Counted from the stretch's first letter, positions 6,160-15,265 are shown. The stretch: 64,000 nt of DNA from Deltaproteobacteria bacterium (GCA_016196825.1 JACPWY010000007.1:66468-130467), one strand, 5' to 3'. Notes: a model not told the origin generated them from the sequence alone. Numbers and translations are program-made.

Positions 6160-7561
6160 TATTTTCGTAGATGACTGGAGAGGCTGTGGGAAGGGACTTG
6201 GGGACGGCAAATCGAAATGTAGTTCCCACTTGGGGAGTGGATTGGACCCAGATCTTGCCGCCGTGAGATTCGATAATCCGCTTGCAGACTGCGAGTCCTA
6301 TGCCTGCGCCGGGGTACTCGGAACGGTTGTGGGAGCGTTGAAAGATACCGAAAATTCGCTCGGACTGACTCATATCGAATCCGATGCCGTTGTCGGCGAT
6401 AGAGAAAACAAAAAAATCGCCAGCGGCTTCGGCTGAAATGTGAATGCGGGGCGTTTCTTTCCTGCGGAACTTGAGCGCATTCGAGATGAGATTTTGAAAG
6501 AGATGGCTCAAAAGCCCCGCATCGCCAGCCACCGTCGGCAAAGTATCAAACGTGATGGTTGCTTTCGATTCGGCAATAGCGTGTCCCAGGAGCTGTAGGA
6601 CGTCCTTGAGCAGGTTGCCACTTTCAATTATCGACCAATTGATCTGTTCCGACCTTAAGCGGGAATAGTCCAGAAGACCGTTCACCATTCCATCGAGCCT
6701 TTTGGCGCCATCCATGGCGAATTTCACATGTTGTGCCGCGTCCGCGTCGATCGTGCCTTCACAGTAGCGCTCGAAAAGCCCCAGGTGGAGCGAGATAGTC
6801 CGGAGTGGCTCCCGGAGATCGTGCGAAGCCACGTAGGCAAATTGCTCCAGACTCTCACGCTTCTTGGCTTCGCTCTGTTCCAGGTCCCGAAAGGCGTCCT
6901 TCAACTTCGCGATGGCTGGTCGGAAGATGAAAAGTCCCTCCAGGATCAGCACTGAGAGGGTCAGAATCAAAAACATCGATTCCAAGACCTTCAATTGAGT
7001 TACCCTCCTGATCGATCGCGCCGCATAGAATGTCAGGAGGTTCGCCAGCTCTTTCCGATAGCCCGCTTCTTGCCCCACCAATTCGTGGGCTAGCCGCACT
7101 CTCTCCCACGACGGGAGGGTGCTGCGGAGAGGGCCAGCTGGGAGTCGGTTCACCCCTTCCTTCAAATCTGAAAAACTTCGCTCCAGCGGGGCGAGGCGGC
7201 TCAGCGTCTTCGTCGAAGGGGCCTTTCTTCCTGGCCTTTCGGGTTCGTTCACGCTCAAGAAGCGATGACCAGTTTCCATCTCCGCGAATGAGCCCCGAAG
7301 TTGGGCTGCCAGTTTCATGGTGGAAACGCCAGGCGAGGCCATCTGGAGTTGCAACGCAATTTTTCCGAGCTCACGGCTCTGCGCGGTCAGAGTTTCGGCG
7401 GCACGAATCTCATTTGCGTCGAGGGATTGATATTGCAACGTGAGCTGAATGACGATCTGCGCACCGACCGTGAGAATGGCAATTGAGCCCAAGCCCAACA
7501 GGTAGCGTCGCGTAAGACTCTGAATCCAAAAGCCCGCGTCTTTTGAGAACAGCGATCCCAA
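6134..7561 (-). CDS. Membrane sensor histidine kinase
   Basis: 475 residues from a TTG with GGGAG upstream; a longer GTG frame to 7636 would overlap the divergent gene. Order: transmembrane helix near 20-40, a helical periplasmic sensor resembling PilJ/nitrate-sensor domains (IRAAETLTAQSRELGKIALQLQ), second helix near 190-210, a short coiled coil, then HisKA with FAYVASHDLREPLR (phosphorylated His), and HATPase with N box HLFQNLISNALKFR, G1 DNGIGFD and G2 GAGIGLAVCKRIIESHGG. The kinase core is of the phytochrome-like class. No response regulator adjoins it, so its partner is elsewhere. Its 3' end overlaps the operator of the BlaI-type gene. Confidence 0.87.
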   Translation of the reverse strand: MGSLFSKDAGFWIQSLTRRYLLGLGSIAILTVGAQIVIQLTLQYQSLDANEIRAAETLTAQSRELGKIALQLQMASPGVSTMKLAAQLRGSFAEMETGHRFLSVNEPERPGRKAPSTKTLSRLAPLERSFSDLKEGVNRLPAGPLRSTLPSWERVRLAHELVGQEAGYRKELANLLTFYAARSIRRVTQLKVLESMFLILTLSVLILEGLFIFRPAIAKLKDAFRDLEQSEAKKRESLEQFAYVASHDLREPLRTISLHLGLFERYCEGTIDADAAQHVKFAMDGAKRLDGMVNGLLDYSRLRSEQINWSIIESGNLLKDVLQLLGHAIAESKATITFDTLPTVAGDAGLLSHLFQNLISNALKFRRKETPRIHISAEAAGDFFVFSIADNGIGFDMSQSERIFGIFQRSHNRSEYPGAGIGLAVCKRIIESHGGKIWVQSTPQVGTTFRFAVPKSLPTASPVIYENISRHLLTT

Positions 7562-7618
7562 TTTGACTCTCCCACGCAACGCTATAGACTTTTCTCGTTT
7601 TAGGCATCCTTTATCGGA

Positions 7619-8926
7619 ATGGCAAGGTTGAGTCACCCCAAGCTTCTTTCAATTTTCTTAGTGATTCTGAATCTCCTCGCATGCTCTTTCGCAGACGGCG
7701 CGATCAAGTTGGAATGGTTCGACCCCAGTGGTCATGTCCTCGACCTGTCTTGGCGGACTGCGAGTTACTGGGTATGGGAGGAGGGACACGGTCGGTCATT
7801 GCAACCTTTGCTTCAAGTCTGGTTAGAGGTGCCCAAGGATTTCAACCCGACTAAAGTCAGCGAGGGGACATTTGAACAAGCGCCAGAGAGGCTTTCATTT
7901 CTCTCCGACTCCCCCGCTCTTCATCTGATTGTTCGAAGCTCGCTGATCACCGTTCGTCTCCATCATGTTTTACCCAGTGGTGAGTCCGAGGAGGGGGTTC
8001 TTACTCTGAGTGTTGAGCAGCCGGAGGCAACACTGTTGGTCCATAGCTCGTGCGGCTCGGACCTCAATCTTCGGCGTCGCAGCGGAGCAGGTCAGTTTCT
8101 TTTCCTGGCCCTTCGCTGCGAGAATGCGGGCGGCAGGGTTCAAGCCATTCTGAGGCGCTCGGAAGAGGCGAGTTGGAGCGATCCACAAACGGGTATTTCC
8201 ATCGAAACTTCGGTTGAGCGAACGATCATGTTGAAACCCCCCTTTGATTCCAGTGCCCCTTTGGCGGAAGTGGGTGTTTTGTCGGCGGGCGCCTCCTCTC
8301 TCTACGTGCTCGAGGCTCGATCCCCCGTTGAAGTGGCTGTGCCCGCTCGAAGAGTGCCAGAGCTCAAGTTCAGCGGCCACATGACGCCGGGCGAACTCAT
8401 TGGTGAATCCTCAATCGCTACATTCCGGGAACTGAATCTTTTCCTCGATCTCAGGGCAAGCTATACGATTCCGAAGCTTTGGTTTTCATCACAAACGCGA
8501 GTGCGATCTTCTTTGGGATCACTCCTTTCGCCGCATTCATCATTTCTGCACGAGCTTGATGCCAAGGCTGGCCTTTCCTTCGATGTTTCCCCACTCATGG
8601 TTACTATTGGACCGGGATTACATCTTTTCGTTTTTCGAAATGAAGAGATTCGACCGGATACATTGGGCCTTGTGGGGCCATCATTGGAGCTGGCACTTTC
8701 GAGCGTGGATTACCGTTTCTGGTTTTCTGTCGCCATTCTCGGCGAGAGTCTCGGTCAGGTCTCTTCCCGCAAAGTGCAGTGGGAAACTGGCTTCGAGATT
8801 CCCTTGCGGCGTTCTGATTCCGGGGGTGCGTGGGCTGCGCACCTCGGTTTAATGAAATTATCGGAATGGGATTCCGCCGATTTTCAACTGGCTTTCGTGT
8901 TCGCCGGAATAGGAGCCACCCTTTGA
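7619..8926 (+). CDS. Exported protein with a beta-rich C-terminal half
   Basis: 435 residues, N-terminal signal LLSIFLVILNLLACSFADG; LLAC could be a lipobox, or cleavage may follow FADG. The first ~240 residues are beta-rich without recognised motifs; the last ~180 consist of alternating short strands (for example FLDLRASYTIPKLWF, FDVSPLMVTIGPGLHLFVF, FQLAFVFAGIGATL) that look like an outer-membrane barrel. No family recognised. Translation of the following lipoprotein is coupled: the TGA stop overlaps its TTG start. The two probably act together at the outer membrane. Divergent from the histidine kinase. Confidence 0.7.
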   Translation: MARLSHPKLLSIFLVILNLLACSFADGAIKLEWFDPSGHVLDLSWRTASYWVWEEGHGRSLQPLLQVWLEVPKDFNPTKVSEGTFEQAPERLSFLSDSPALHLIVRSSLITVRLHHVLPSGESEEGVLTLSVEQPEATLLVHSSCGSDLNLRRRSGAGQFLFLALRCENAGGRVQAILRRSEEASWSDPQTGISIETSVERTIMLKPPFDSSAPLAEVGVLSAGASSLYVLEARSPVEVAVPARRVPELKFSGHMTPGELIGESSIATFRELNLFLDLRASYTIPKLWFSSQTRVRSSLGSLLSPHSSFLHELDAKAGLSFDVSPLMVTIGPGLHLFVFRNEEIRPDTLGLVGPSLELALSSVDYRFWFSVAILGESLGQVSSRKVQWETGFEIPLRRSDSGGAWAAHLGLMKLSEWDSADFQLAFVFAGIGATL

Positions 8927-9468
8927 GACTGCAATGGATTGTTCTGATAGGGGTCACATTCCTGGGGTTAGGCTGCAATGTCACGAAGAAGACCGCTGTA
9001 CCCGTTCGAATTGCCACGCCAGAGAGTCTTCCGGTGCCAACCCCAGCATCCGAACAGCCTTTTGCGTTCGGTACTTTCGTCAATACCCTCACGAACACAT
9101 TTTATGGTTCTTCGTGGGTCGAGGTGATCCACTGGACTCTCGACATCAAAAAGGGTGAGGTATTTTTTGGCGCCATTTGTGAGTTTGAAGGGACCGATGC
9201 TGGTGTGCTCAAAGCCTCGGTCTCTTCTCGCTCGGAAATCCTTTTTGACAAGAGTGAGTTGCGTATTCTTGAGGCCAGGACGGCGCAAACTACCAAGGCG
9301 GCCAGAACCTGCTCCGTGCAGACTCTTCCCGGAGTGTACCGGTTCGAGCGAAATGGAACGGTGTTGCGCCTGGAACACAACGATGGCGTCACTCGATATT
9401 TTTTTAAGAGAGTTTCTCCGGGGCGAGAATTGCGAGGGTGCGGTAAAGACGACCCAAGCGCCAGGTGA
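8923..9468 (+). CDS. Small lipoprotein of unknown function
   Basis: 181 residues from TTG at 8923, which overlaps the previous stop (TTGA) and has AGGAG 7 bases upstream. Signal sequence MRLQWIVLIGVTFLGLGC ends in the lipobox LGLGC, so it is predicted to be lipid-anchored. The mature part has a Pro-rich linker and then a beta-rich domain with three more Cys residues; FYGSSWVEVIHWTLDIKKGEVFFG and LPGVYRFERNGTVLRLE give the flavour of a lipocalin-like or META-type small beta domain, but I do not claim a family. The last 65 bases overlap the convergent Npt transporter gene. Confidence 0.72.
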   Translation: MRLQWIVLIGVTFLGLGCNVTKKTAVPVRIATPESLPVPTPASEQPFAFGTFVNTLTNTFYGSSWVEVIHWTLDIKKGEVFFGAICEFEGTDAGVLKASVSSRSEILFDKSELRILEARTAQTTKAARTCSVQTLPGVYRFERNGTVLRLEHNDGVTRYFFKRVSPGRELRGCGKDDPSAR

Positions 9469-10804
9469 CCGCGAGTACGATGAAAGCCAAGGTGATCCCG
9501 AGCGTGTTCAGGTAGTAGATGGGAAATGGTAGCCACGCGAGTTTCAGGTGGAAATTCTCCGCGAGAAAAAGTGGAAGCGCGGTCGTGAATGGGAGGATCA
9601 GTGTGGAGCTGATGATCTTGCTGAAGCGAAAGGCAAACATGTCGATAACAGCCTTGGCTTTATACTTTACCTCGGTCGTGGTCGGAATATAGAGCAGCTC
9701 TTTCGAGGCGCGAGCGATTGAGTAGTTGAGACCTTTGTCGAAAGTCTTAATGCTGTCGATCATCGATACGCGCATCGGCTGGAAGCCGAGCCATTTCATG
9801 CGGGGAACCGCCATGCCGGCCGTTGGCACGAGGAGGTGGGTGATCATGCCGAAAAGGTCCACGATGGGAAGAATCATGAGGCTCCCCATAACTCCGAACA
9901 GGCGTTGCGAAGGGGCGGTCACAAAGCTCATGAGAAGAAAGCTGATGAGGTTGGTCCAGAAGTAGAGTTGGCCTACGAAGGTGGTTTTGGCGTCCATCGT
10001 GCTGTAGTTCTCTTCCAGGAGAACGTTGAATTGGAAATCGATGAGATTGCTCATGGCCTGAGTGACGAGGACGAGGATCAGAATGTAGCGAATATAAGGG
10101 TTGGCGCCGACCTCGATGAAGCCCTTCAAGAATCCGATCTCGGCCTTCTTGGGCTTGTCCTTCTTGGGCAGAGCCTTAAAGTGCGCGAATTTGGAAATGG
10201 CAAAGGTGATGAATATGACACTAGTGAGAATCCCGGCGCTCACAAAAAGAAGGTTTGCTGTGCCTAGCACTGGGACGAGCTTGGTGGTGAGAGCGCTTCC
10301 GAAGAGGCCGCCCAGAATTCCACCGGCACCGACAATTCCGTAAAGGCGCTTGGCCTGCTCGGTCTCAAAGATGTCGTTACAGAAGCTCCAAAACTGCTCT
10401 ACCATAACGACAGAAAAGACATCGCTCCAGAGATAGAAAAACGCCGGCATCCAATGCGCCACCCAGTGGGCAATTCCGGGGGGGAGCCAGGTCGCCTCAT
10501 AGCTAACAAACATTCGGATTGCGAGCACCCATGCGATGAAGAAGCCAGTCGTTAGCGTGATCAATTTGTCGCGAGGAATGCGGTCCACGAGCGCGCTGTA
10601 AATTGAGACAAAGATCATCAAAAAGATCGCGGCCGCCACCCAGATGTAGGGCAGGACCTCGGAGCCGAGCTCGGTGACCACCATCGCCGAGCGCACCGGC
10701 TTTGCGATGTAATAAGTGACGATAATCAAAAAGAAATTCAAGAAGAGAAGGGCAACGGTTCGTCGTTCATTGGCACGGACATCAAATACGCTGCGGAGCG
10801 GCAT
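9404..10804 (-). CDS. Npt1/Tlc-type nucleotide transporter family protein
   Basis: 466 residues with about 11-12 hydrophobic helices. The sequence matches the ATP/ADP translocase-like branch of the major facilitator fold: ANERRTVALLFLNFFLIIVTYY at the start, KPVRSAM, then FWSFCNDIFETEQAKRLYGIVGAGGILGG, and the C-terminal ASKELLYIPT segment. Characterised members in Chlamydiae and Rickettsiae exchange ATP for ADP or import nucleotides from a host; many free-living bacteria carry homologues of unproven substrate. Whether this one is an energy thief cannot be read from the sequence. Its 3' end overlaps the convergent lipoprotein by 65 bases. Confidence 0.8.
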   Translation of the reverse strand: MPLRSVFDVRANERRTVALLFLNFFLIIVTYYIAKPVRSAMVVTELGSEVLPYIWVAAAIFLMIFVSIYSALVDRIPRDKLITLTTGFFIAWVLAIRMFVSYEATWLPPGIAHWVAHWMPAFFYLWSDVFSVVMVEQFWSFCNDIFETEQAKRLYGIVGAGGILGGLFGSALTTKLVPVLGTANLLFVSAGILTSVIFITFAISKFAHFKALPKKDKPKKAEIGFLKGFIEVGANPYIRYILILVLVTQAMSNLIDFQFNVLLEENYSTMDAKTTFVGQLYFWTNLISFLLMSFVTAPSQRLFGVMGSLMILPIVDLFGMITHLLVPTAGMAVPRMKWLGFQPMRVSMIDSIKTFDKGLNYSIARASKELLYIPTTTEVKYKAKAVIDMFAFRFSKIISSTLILPFTTALPLFLAENFHLKLAWLPFPIYYLNTLGITLAFIVLAVTWRLGRLYRTLAILAPEKLS

Positions 10805-10876
10805 CCGGAGTGTGTATCAAAGGCGCCCCCGAGATACCAGGGTGAAAGCTGATACAGATAATCTCCTAAAACAGGA

Positions 10877-11260
10877 CTACACCGGTTTTCGGCAAACAAC
10901 CTCGATATTGTGACCGTCGGGATCGAGGACAAACGCTCCGTAGAAATCCTTGTGGTAGTGGGGGCGAAGACCAGCTTTTCCGTTGTCTGTTCCCCCAGCC
11001 TCCATGGCGGCGTCGTGAAATGCGTCGACCTGCTGACGAGTTTCGGCGACAAACGCCACGTGAACTCGAGGATCATTGGGTTTCCCCTCGCTCACCCAGA
11101 AGTCGGCGCGTCCGGCACCGTATCCCAGAACCACTTTCCCCCCGGTGTACTCGGGGGGGATCTCCATCAACATTCGATAGCCGAGGGGGGCCAACGCTTT
11201 GTCGTAAAACGTTCGGCTCTTTTTTGGGTCACTCACCTTAAGGCCTGTGTGGTCGATCAT
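10877..11260 (-). CDS. VOC-superfamily (glyoxalase/bleomycin-resistance-like) protein
   Basis: 127 residues from MIDHTGLKV, preceded by GAGGGGAA at a good distance; a longer frame to 11284 is less likely. Paired beta-alpha-beta-beta-beta modules: IDHTGLKVSDPKKSRTFYDKAL at the start, HVAFVAETRQQVDAFHDAAMEAGG in the middle and YGAFVLDPDGHNIEVVCR at the end, with His, Glu residues typical of the metal site. Members include glyoxalases, dioxygenases and drug-binding proteins; the substrate is not predictable. Stands alone upstream of a HigBA-type module. Confidence 0.85.
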   Translation of the reverse strand: MIDHTGLKVSDPKKSRTFYDKALAPLGYRMLMEIPPEYTGGKVVLGYGAGRADFWVSEGKPNDPRVHVAFVAETRQQVDAFHDAAMEAGGTDNGKAGLRPHYHKDFYGAFVLDPDGHNIEVVCRKPV

Positions 11261-11452
11261 ATTTCCCCTCGCGATTGGCCCCACCGTACAGCAGGAGTCC
11301 GAGAATGCCTAGAGTGATCGAGGATCGAGCCCCCCAGTAGCGTCAGTACGGCCAAAAGCCGAACTCCTACTCGAAAAACCGACCTGAGCGGAGGGTATTT
11401 CGTGCAGAAAGAGTTGGCCCAGGGCTTGCTCCCTGAGGCTGCATGAACACGG

Positions 11453-11481
11453 TTGACAAATTGTACGGTATGCCGTACACT
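11453..11481 (+). promoter_or_regulatory. Promoter with embedded operator for the first HigBA-like module
   Basis: TTGACA (11453-11458) and TACACT (11476-11481) are separated by exactly 17 bases. The spacer holds an inverted repeat, TGTACGG-TATG-CCGTACA (11462-11479), reaching into the -10 box. A repressor bound there would block RNA polymerase, as expected for autoregulation by the antitoxin. Confidence 0.75.
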
Positions 11482-11492
11482 GAGATGTAAGG

Positions 11493-11777
11493 ATGGAGGT
11501 CTTTCGAACGAAAGCTTTCATCGAGTGGTATTTCCAGTTGGATCGGGGTGACCGGAGTCGGGTGGATGCTCGTATCGAGAGGATTTTGAACGAGGACCAC
11601 TTTGGTTGGGTCAGGCGTTTCAGCGGGATGACGGAAATCAAGTGGCGACGGGGACTCCGAGTCTATGCGTTGGAACAGGGTTCGCGTGTCATTTTGCTTT
11701 TTGGAGGTAACAAGAATGGGCAAGAAAAGGACATCTTCCAAGCCATCCGGATCGCGGCAGAAGTTGACGAAACATGA
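11493..11777 (+). CDS. RelE/ParE-fold (HigB-type) toxin
   Basis: 94 residues with the signature of the HigB-like 'addiction module killer' family: FIEWYFQLDRGDRSRVDARIERI, FGWVRRFSGMTEIKWRRGLRVYALEQGSRVILLFGGNKNGQEKDI. Members are ribosome-dependent mRNA interferases. The toxin gene comes first and overlaps the antitoxin start region by 62 bases, the reverse order typical of higBA. Driven by the promoter-operator 12 bases upstream. Confidence 0.88.
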   Translation: MEVFRTKAFIEWYFQLDRGDRSRVDARIERILNEDHFGWVRRFSGMTEIKWRRGLRVYALEQGSRVILLFGGNKNGQEKDIFQAIRIAAEVDET

Positions 11778-12021
11778 CTACACCAAGACGCTTAAGGATC
11801 GGCGCTTAATACTTGAGACTCTTATCGAATGTCTGGTCGAGAATGACACAGAATCATTTCAAGACGTTCTCGTGGCGCACCTGAGAACTGTGTCCAAATC
11901 CAAGCTGGCGGTGGAGACCAAGTTGGGGCGACAAACTCTCTACGATCTTTTGGACCGGAATAAGCCTTTCAACCCGACACTCACGACAATCGGCTCCATC
12001 CTCCAGTCGCTCGCGGCCTAA
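11716..12021 (+). CDS. HigA-like antitoxin with helix-turn-helix
   Basis: 101 residues starting MGKKRTSSKP; ATG 11716 has GGAGG about 9 bases upstream. A basic N-terminal tail precedes HDYTKTLKDRRLILETLIECL; the C-terminal half is a helix-turn-helix, SKLAVETKLGRQTLYDLLDRNKPFNPTLTTIGSILQSL, as in addiction-module antidote proteins. It should neutralise the overlapping toxin and bind the inverted repeat upstream of the operon. Confidence 0.87.
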   Translation: MGKKRTSSKPSGSRQKLTKHDYTKTLKDRRLILETLIECLVENDTESFQDVLVAHLRTVSKSKLAVETKLGRQTLYDLLDRNKPFNPTLTTIGSILQSLAA

Positions 12022-12039
12022 TGGACTCGATTCGCCCTC

Positions 12040-13740
12040 TCAATTCTCCAGGAATTTCTGGAGGGTGGGATCGGCTTTGAGCGCTTCTCGCATGAGCGAC
12101 AGAAAGTTGGCACGCATCACAGGGGAGTTATTCGATAGTCCTTGATCATTCACGAGGTCAGGGGCAGTGGCCCTGAGCCCCCAAGTTTCCAGGGTGGATT
12201 GCGGCAATTGGGCGAAGGCGAAGTAGAAATCCTGAGCGTTCGACTTTTCGAGAAGCTGTATTAAGAGGAAGGAGCCCATCGGATCGGGCAGCGCCTTCTC
12301 CTTCTTCACGCGAGTTTCATTGTAGAGCGCGAGCATTTCAGATTGGAATCGAGCTCTCAATGCGGGGGAAAGCGTCGATTCGAGATCCCTGATCGTCACG
12401 TTCACACTGTCGGAAAAGTTGGGGCCTCTGAGTTGAGCGGCCGTAAGCGAGAAGCCCCAAGTTCTCAGAGTCGAACTAGGAAATCGAACAACAAACTCTT
12501 TCAGCCTTGGGTGATCGATGAGCAGGCGTTCGATCCCATAGCCGGTTTTCGCATCGGCGGACGTGGGCCACAGCGACTCGAGAGCGGTGGCTGGGTCCAA
12601 ATTCGGCGTCGGGTAGACGCCACCTGGGTTGAGAGTGATTTTAAGAGGGGGCATGACCGCAGCATTGTAGATCGGATTGATAGGGTTCTGAGGGAACTGT
12701 GCTTGGCCATTGTTTGGGAGGCCGATGGGGCCAGAGATAAAGGAGGTTAGTGGGAGCGTTATTGAGCTCCCTCCGGATTGTTGAACGTGGAGGAAGCCCT
12801 GGGTGTACGCGCTCAACTGCGAGAACAGGCCGCGCTGAAACAGCGACGGTGCGATGTTGCCCATCTCGAGCAACCAAACATCCGCGCCGTTGCGAAAGTA
12901 GAGTGTCCAGAGTCGGCTCGGTCCCGACGTGTCGAAATAAAGAGGTACATAGGGAGCCTGGCCCTGCGCACCGTTGTGGGACACCGGGGGCAGGTCGTAG
13001 GCCTTTTCGATGGCGCGCGGCCCGTTATTGAAAACTAGGTAGGCCCATCCGCCGTTTTGGGTCTCTGCCAGAATCCAACAAAAATCATCTCGGCAGATGA
13101 AGGAGTGAAACTCTTTCACCGCGATCGGAGTGCCGTTGTTCACGGAGGAAGGCACAGGTGTGGTGATATCGATCGTGAAGATTGGAACCGATTGCGAGAG
13201 CGAGTAGGCCGAAAGTCCCTTATCCCACAGCACCGCCACGACACCTGAGGAGAGTTGCCCGATTGCGCGCGGGGCGGAGGAGGCGGGGGGGGTGATGGGG
13301 AATAAGGGGGTGATGGGAATGGGGATATTGTTGGTCAAGCCGTAGCCCGCCCACTTACCGATCATCCAGTTGTGATCGAGAAAGAGAATCGAGTCTGGGT
13401 CGTTGGAAGGTCCGATGACGTAGTAGGTCGCCGGCGTGTGGGGCTGCGGAGTCGATCCTTGATAGAGCTGGCCTGTCAGGGAGAGGTAAATCGGGGTATT
13501 CGAATTCCCCCTGGTTGTGACGACCACCGTCTTAGATGTGTCAGGCTGAGCACCGAGGGGGATCTGGGAGAGGGGCGTCGGATTCATGATGCCCCCTGCG
13601 CCGGGATCCAGGCGAGTGAATGGTGCCTGAATCTGGGACCCTGAGCCCCGCACTTCAAGTAAGTAGCCGCACGGCCAGTAGGCCAAGAGCGGGCAGGCTA
13701 GGCACGCGACTGCGAGTGTAACCAGAAGCTTTTGCGACAT
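12040..13740 (-). CDS. Large secreted protein with a C-terminal duplicated motif
   Basis: 566 residues with a signal peptide (MSQKLLVTLAVACLACPLLA). Residues ~20-350 are rich in Pro, Gly, Ser and aromatic residues with repeated strands such as VVAVLWDKGLSAYSL, WILAETQNGGWAYLVF and LWTLYFRNGADVWLLEMG, suggesting a beta-propeller-like fold (inferred). The C-terminal ~170 residues hold an imperfect helical duplication: FPSSTLRTWGFSLTAAQL near 425 and LPQSTLETWGLRATAPDL near 510, each followed by a segment ending in RARFQSEM or RANFLSLM. No family recognised. Convergent with the first HigBA-like module, ahead of the C1A peptidase gene's 3' end. Confidence 0.72.
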   Translation of the reverse strand: MSQKLLVTLAVACLACPLLAYWPCGYLLEVRGSGSQIQAPFTRLDPGAGGIMNPTPLSQIPLGAQPDTSKTVVVTTRGNSNTPIYLSLTGQLYQGSTPQPHTPATYYVIGPSNDPDSILFLDHNWMIGKWAGYGLTNNIPIPITPLFPITPPASSAPRAIGQLSSGVVAVLWDKGLSAYSLSQSVPIFTIDITTPVPSSVNNGTPIAVKEFHSFICRDDFCWILAETQNGGWAYLVFNNGPRAIEKAYDLPPVSHNGAQGQAPYVPLYFDTSGPSRLWTLYFRNGADVWLLEMGNIAPSLFQRGLFSQLSAYTQGFLHVQQSGGSSITLPLTSFISGPIGLPNNGQAQFPQNPINPIYNAAVMPPLKITLNPGGVYPTPNLDPATALESLWPTSADAKTGYGIERLLIDHPRLKEFVVRFPSSTLRTWGFSLTAAQLRGPNFSDSVNVTIRDLESTLSPALRARFQSEMLALYNETRVKKEKALPDPMGSFLLIQLLEKSNAQDFYFAFAQLPQSTLETWGLRATAPDLVNDQGLSNNSPVMRANFLSLMREALKADPTLQKFLEN

Positions 13741-13781
13741 CCCTCCGGCTATAGCTTTACCCGGGGACCTGGATCAAGTCC

Positions 13782-15077
13782 TTATCGCACCGTGAGCGCT
13801 TTGATGCAGAAGTTGGCGGTCCCATCCGCCTTGGTGAGGTCGCGAAACCGCTGACCATCGTGGAAGTAGCTCTGGCCGGCTAGGGCGCGAGACTCTACGA
13901 GCGGCCGCGCGCTTCCGCCCAGTAGGACGGGGACAACCGAGGTCTTGTCGTAGGCCTGGCCTCCGCGGTTGACCGAGATCTCAACATAAAACGGGGTTTG
14001 GGCCTGAAGCAGGATGGGGCGGTCGAGGTCGGCGGTGTGGAGACCCGGGTTGTCGTAATGGCGGGAGACTGTCGTGAACGCATTGAAAAGTTTCTGGCCA
14101 TCGAACTCTTGGTAAACCGTGATGGTCGCGTTGGTGTCGGTGGCCGTTGTGTAAAAGCTCACCGCTCTCAGCTCTTCCAGGGCTTCTGCTTTGAACGCGT
14201 TGAAGGCACGGGTGGAGGAGTGGGTGTCGCGCCAGCCGTGGGTGTCGTAGTTGTAGATGTGGGAAAAAGAATTGGGGACTACGTTCTTGAAGGCCACGCC
14301 GCCCATGTCGTGATGGTGGCCCGCGACTTTATCGGCGTAGGAGATCCAGAAATAGCCTTGGTTGCCCCACGCGCTTCCCCAACTGTTTTTCACGAGCCAG
14401 GCGCCCGGGGTCGGGGCCTGCGTCACGCGATTGTCATCCCAACCGACGATGGTGACGGCGTGATTGGGGGCGGCGGCGCTGGAGTCGGGTTGGTAGAAGG
14501 AGTTGAATGGCGACGAGTAAAAAGCGTCGCCCCAGGCGAGCGCTGTTCCCACGGCGCCAGAATCCAGGAGCGCTGCCTTGATTCGGGTGATGGAGGCAGT
14601 GCGGTCCGCGTCGGTGAGCCATTCGATGTCTCTGACCAGAAAATGGTGGAAGCCCGCGGCGGTCATGGTTGGAGCGGGGTTGTAGGATTGCCCGTCGACA
14701 TCGCGAACGGAGCCCACGCCGCGCGAAAGATAGGCCGCCGCCACTCGGTAATCGCCACCATTGTGGACGGTAAGGCCGCCTTGAGTGGAGGCGATGTCGG
14801 GGTTGTTGTATTGGTTGAAACCGTTCCACCAATCGAGGTGGTACTCGGCGAGATTGGGCTCGCCGCTTTCGGCGGCCTCGGTCCAGGCCCCGGTCACCAT
14901 GAGATTGCTCTCGATAGAGGCCATTGCGGCATGGGTCCAGCACGTTCCCCCCTGCTGACTCTTGACCGTACTCACCCACGAGTGGCTCTCGATATTTCGC
15001 AAATCGACGTGTGTGGGAAAGGTCGGCAGGATCGCCGTTAACACACCGAACAAGAAAGAGACGTGGGCCATAGCCAC
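13782..15077 (-). CDS. Secreted C1A (papain-family) cysteine peptidase
   Basis: 431 residues with an N-terminal hydrophobic signal. All papain landmarks are visible: the oxyanion Gln and catalytic Cys in KSQQGGTCWTHAAM (about residues 39-46), the His in PNHAVTIVGWDD (about 214) and the Asn in LVKNSWGSAWGNQGYFWISY (about 238). There is no long inhibitory propeptide before the catalytic domain. Residues ~275-430 form a C-terminal beta-sandwich resembling the lectin-like domain often attached to bacterial C1 peptidases. Probably an exported degradative enzyme. Same strand as the protein at 12.0-13.7 kb, 41 bases apart, so possibly co-transcribed. Confidence 0.87.
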   Translation of the reverse strand: MAMAHVSFLFGVLTAILPTFPTHVDLRNIESHSWVSTVKSQQGGTCWTHAAMASIESNLMVTGAWTEAAESGEPNLAEYHLDWWNGFNQYNNPDIASTQGGLTVHNGGDYRVAAAYLSRGVGSVRDVDGQSYNPAPTMTAAGFHHFLVRDIEWLTDADRTASITRIKAALLDSGAVGTALAWGDAFYSSPFNSFYQPDSSAAAPNHAVTIVGWDDNRVTQAPTPGAWLVKNSWGSAWGNQGYFWISYADKVAGHHHDMGGVAFKNVVPNSFSHIYNYDTHGWRDTHSSTRAFNAFKAEALEELRAVSFYTTATDTNATITVYQEFDGQKLFNAFTTVSRHYDNPGLHTADLDRPILLQAQTPFYVEISVNRGGQAYDKTSVVPVLLGGSARPLVESRALAGQSYFHDGQRFRDLTKADGTANFCIKALTVR

Positions 15078-15265
15078 CTCCTTCTAGTTTATCGGCGATA
15101 AACGCCCAGAACTCCTTGTGCAGTGCGGCTCTTCGGGCGTCCACTCCGAGCACACAAAAGCGCGGATACTGCTTCCCAAAATCTTCCCAACGCCCACCCG
15201 GAAGGGGTGGACGGAAAGATTGACCCTGTGGTACTGAGTTGAGTTCATTCAGTTTTACCAACGGT

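Noticed and set aside
9404-10804. Proof of an obligate intracellular lifestyle from the Npt homologue
   Set aside because: Homologues occur in free-living bacteria, and the window has no sign of genome reduction.
13998-15041. Long plus-strand ORF within the C1A peptidase
   Set aside because: A shadow frame of the peptidase, rich in Gly/Val/Arg, typical of GC-rich antisense frames.
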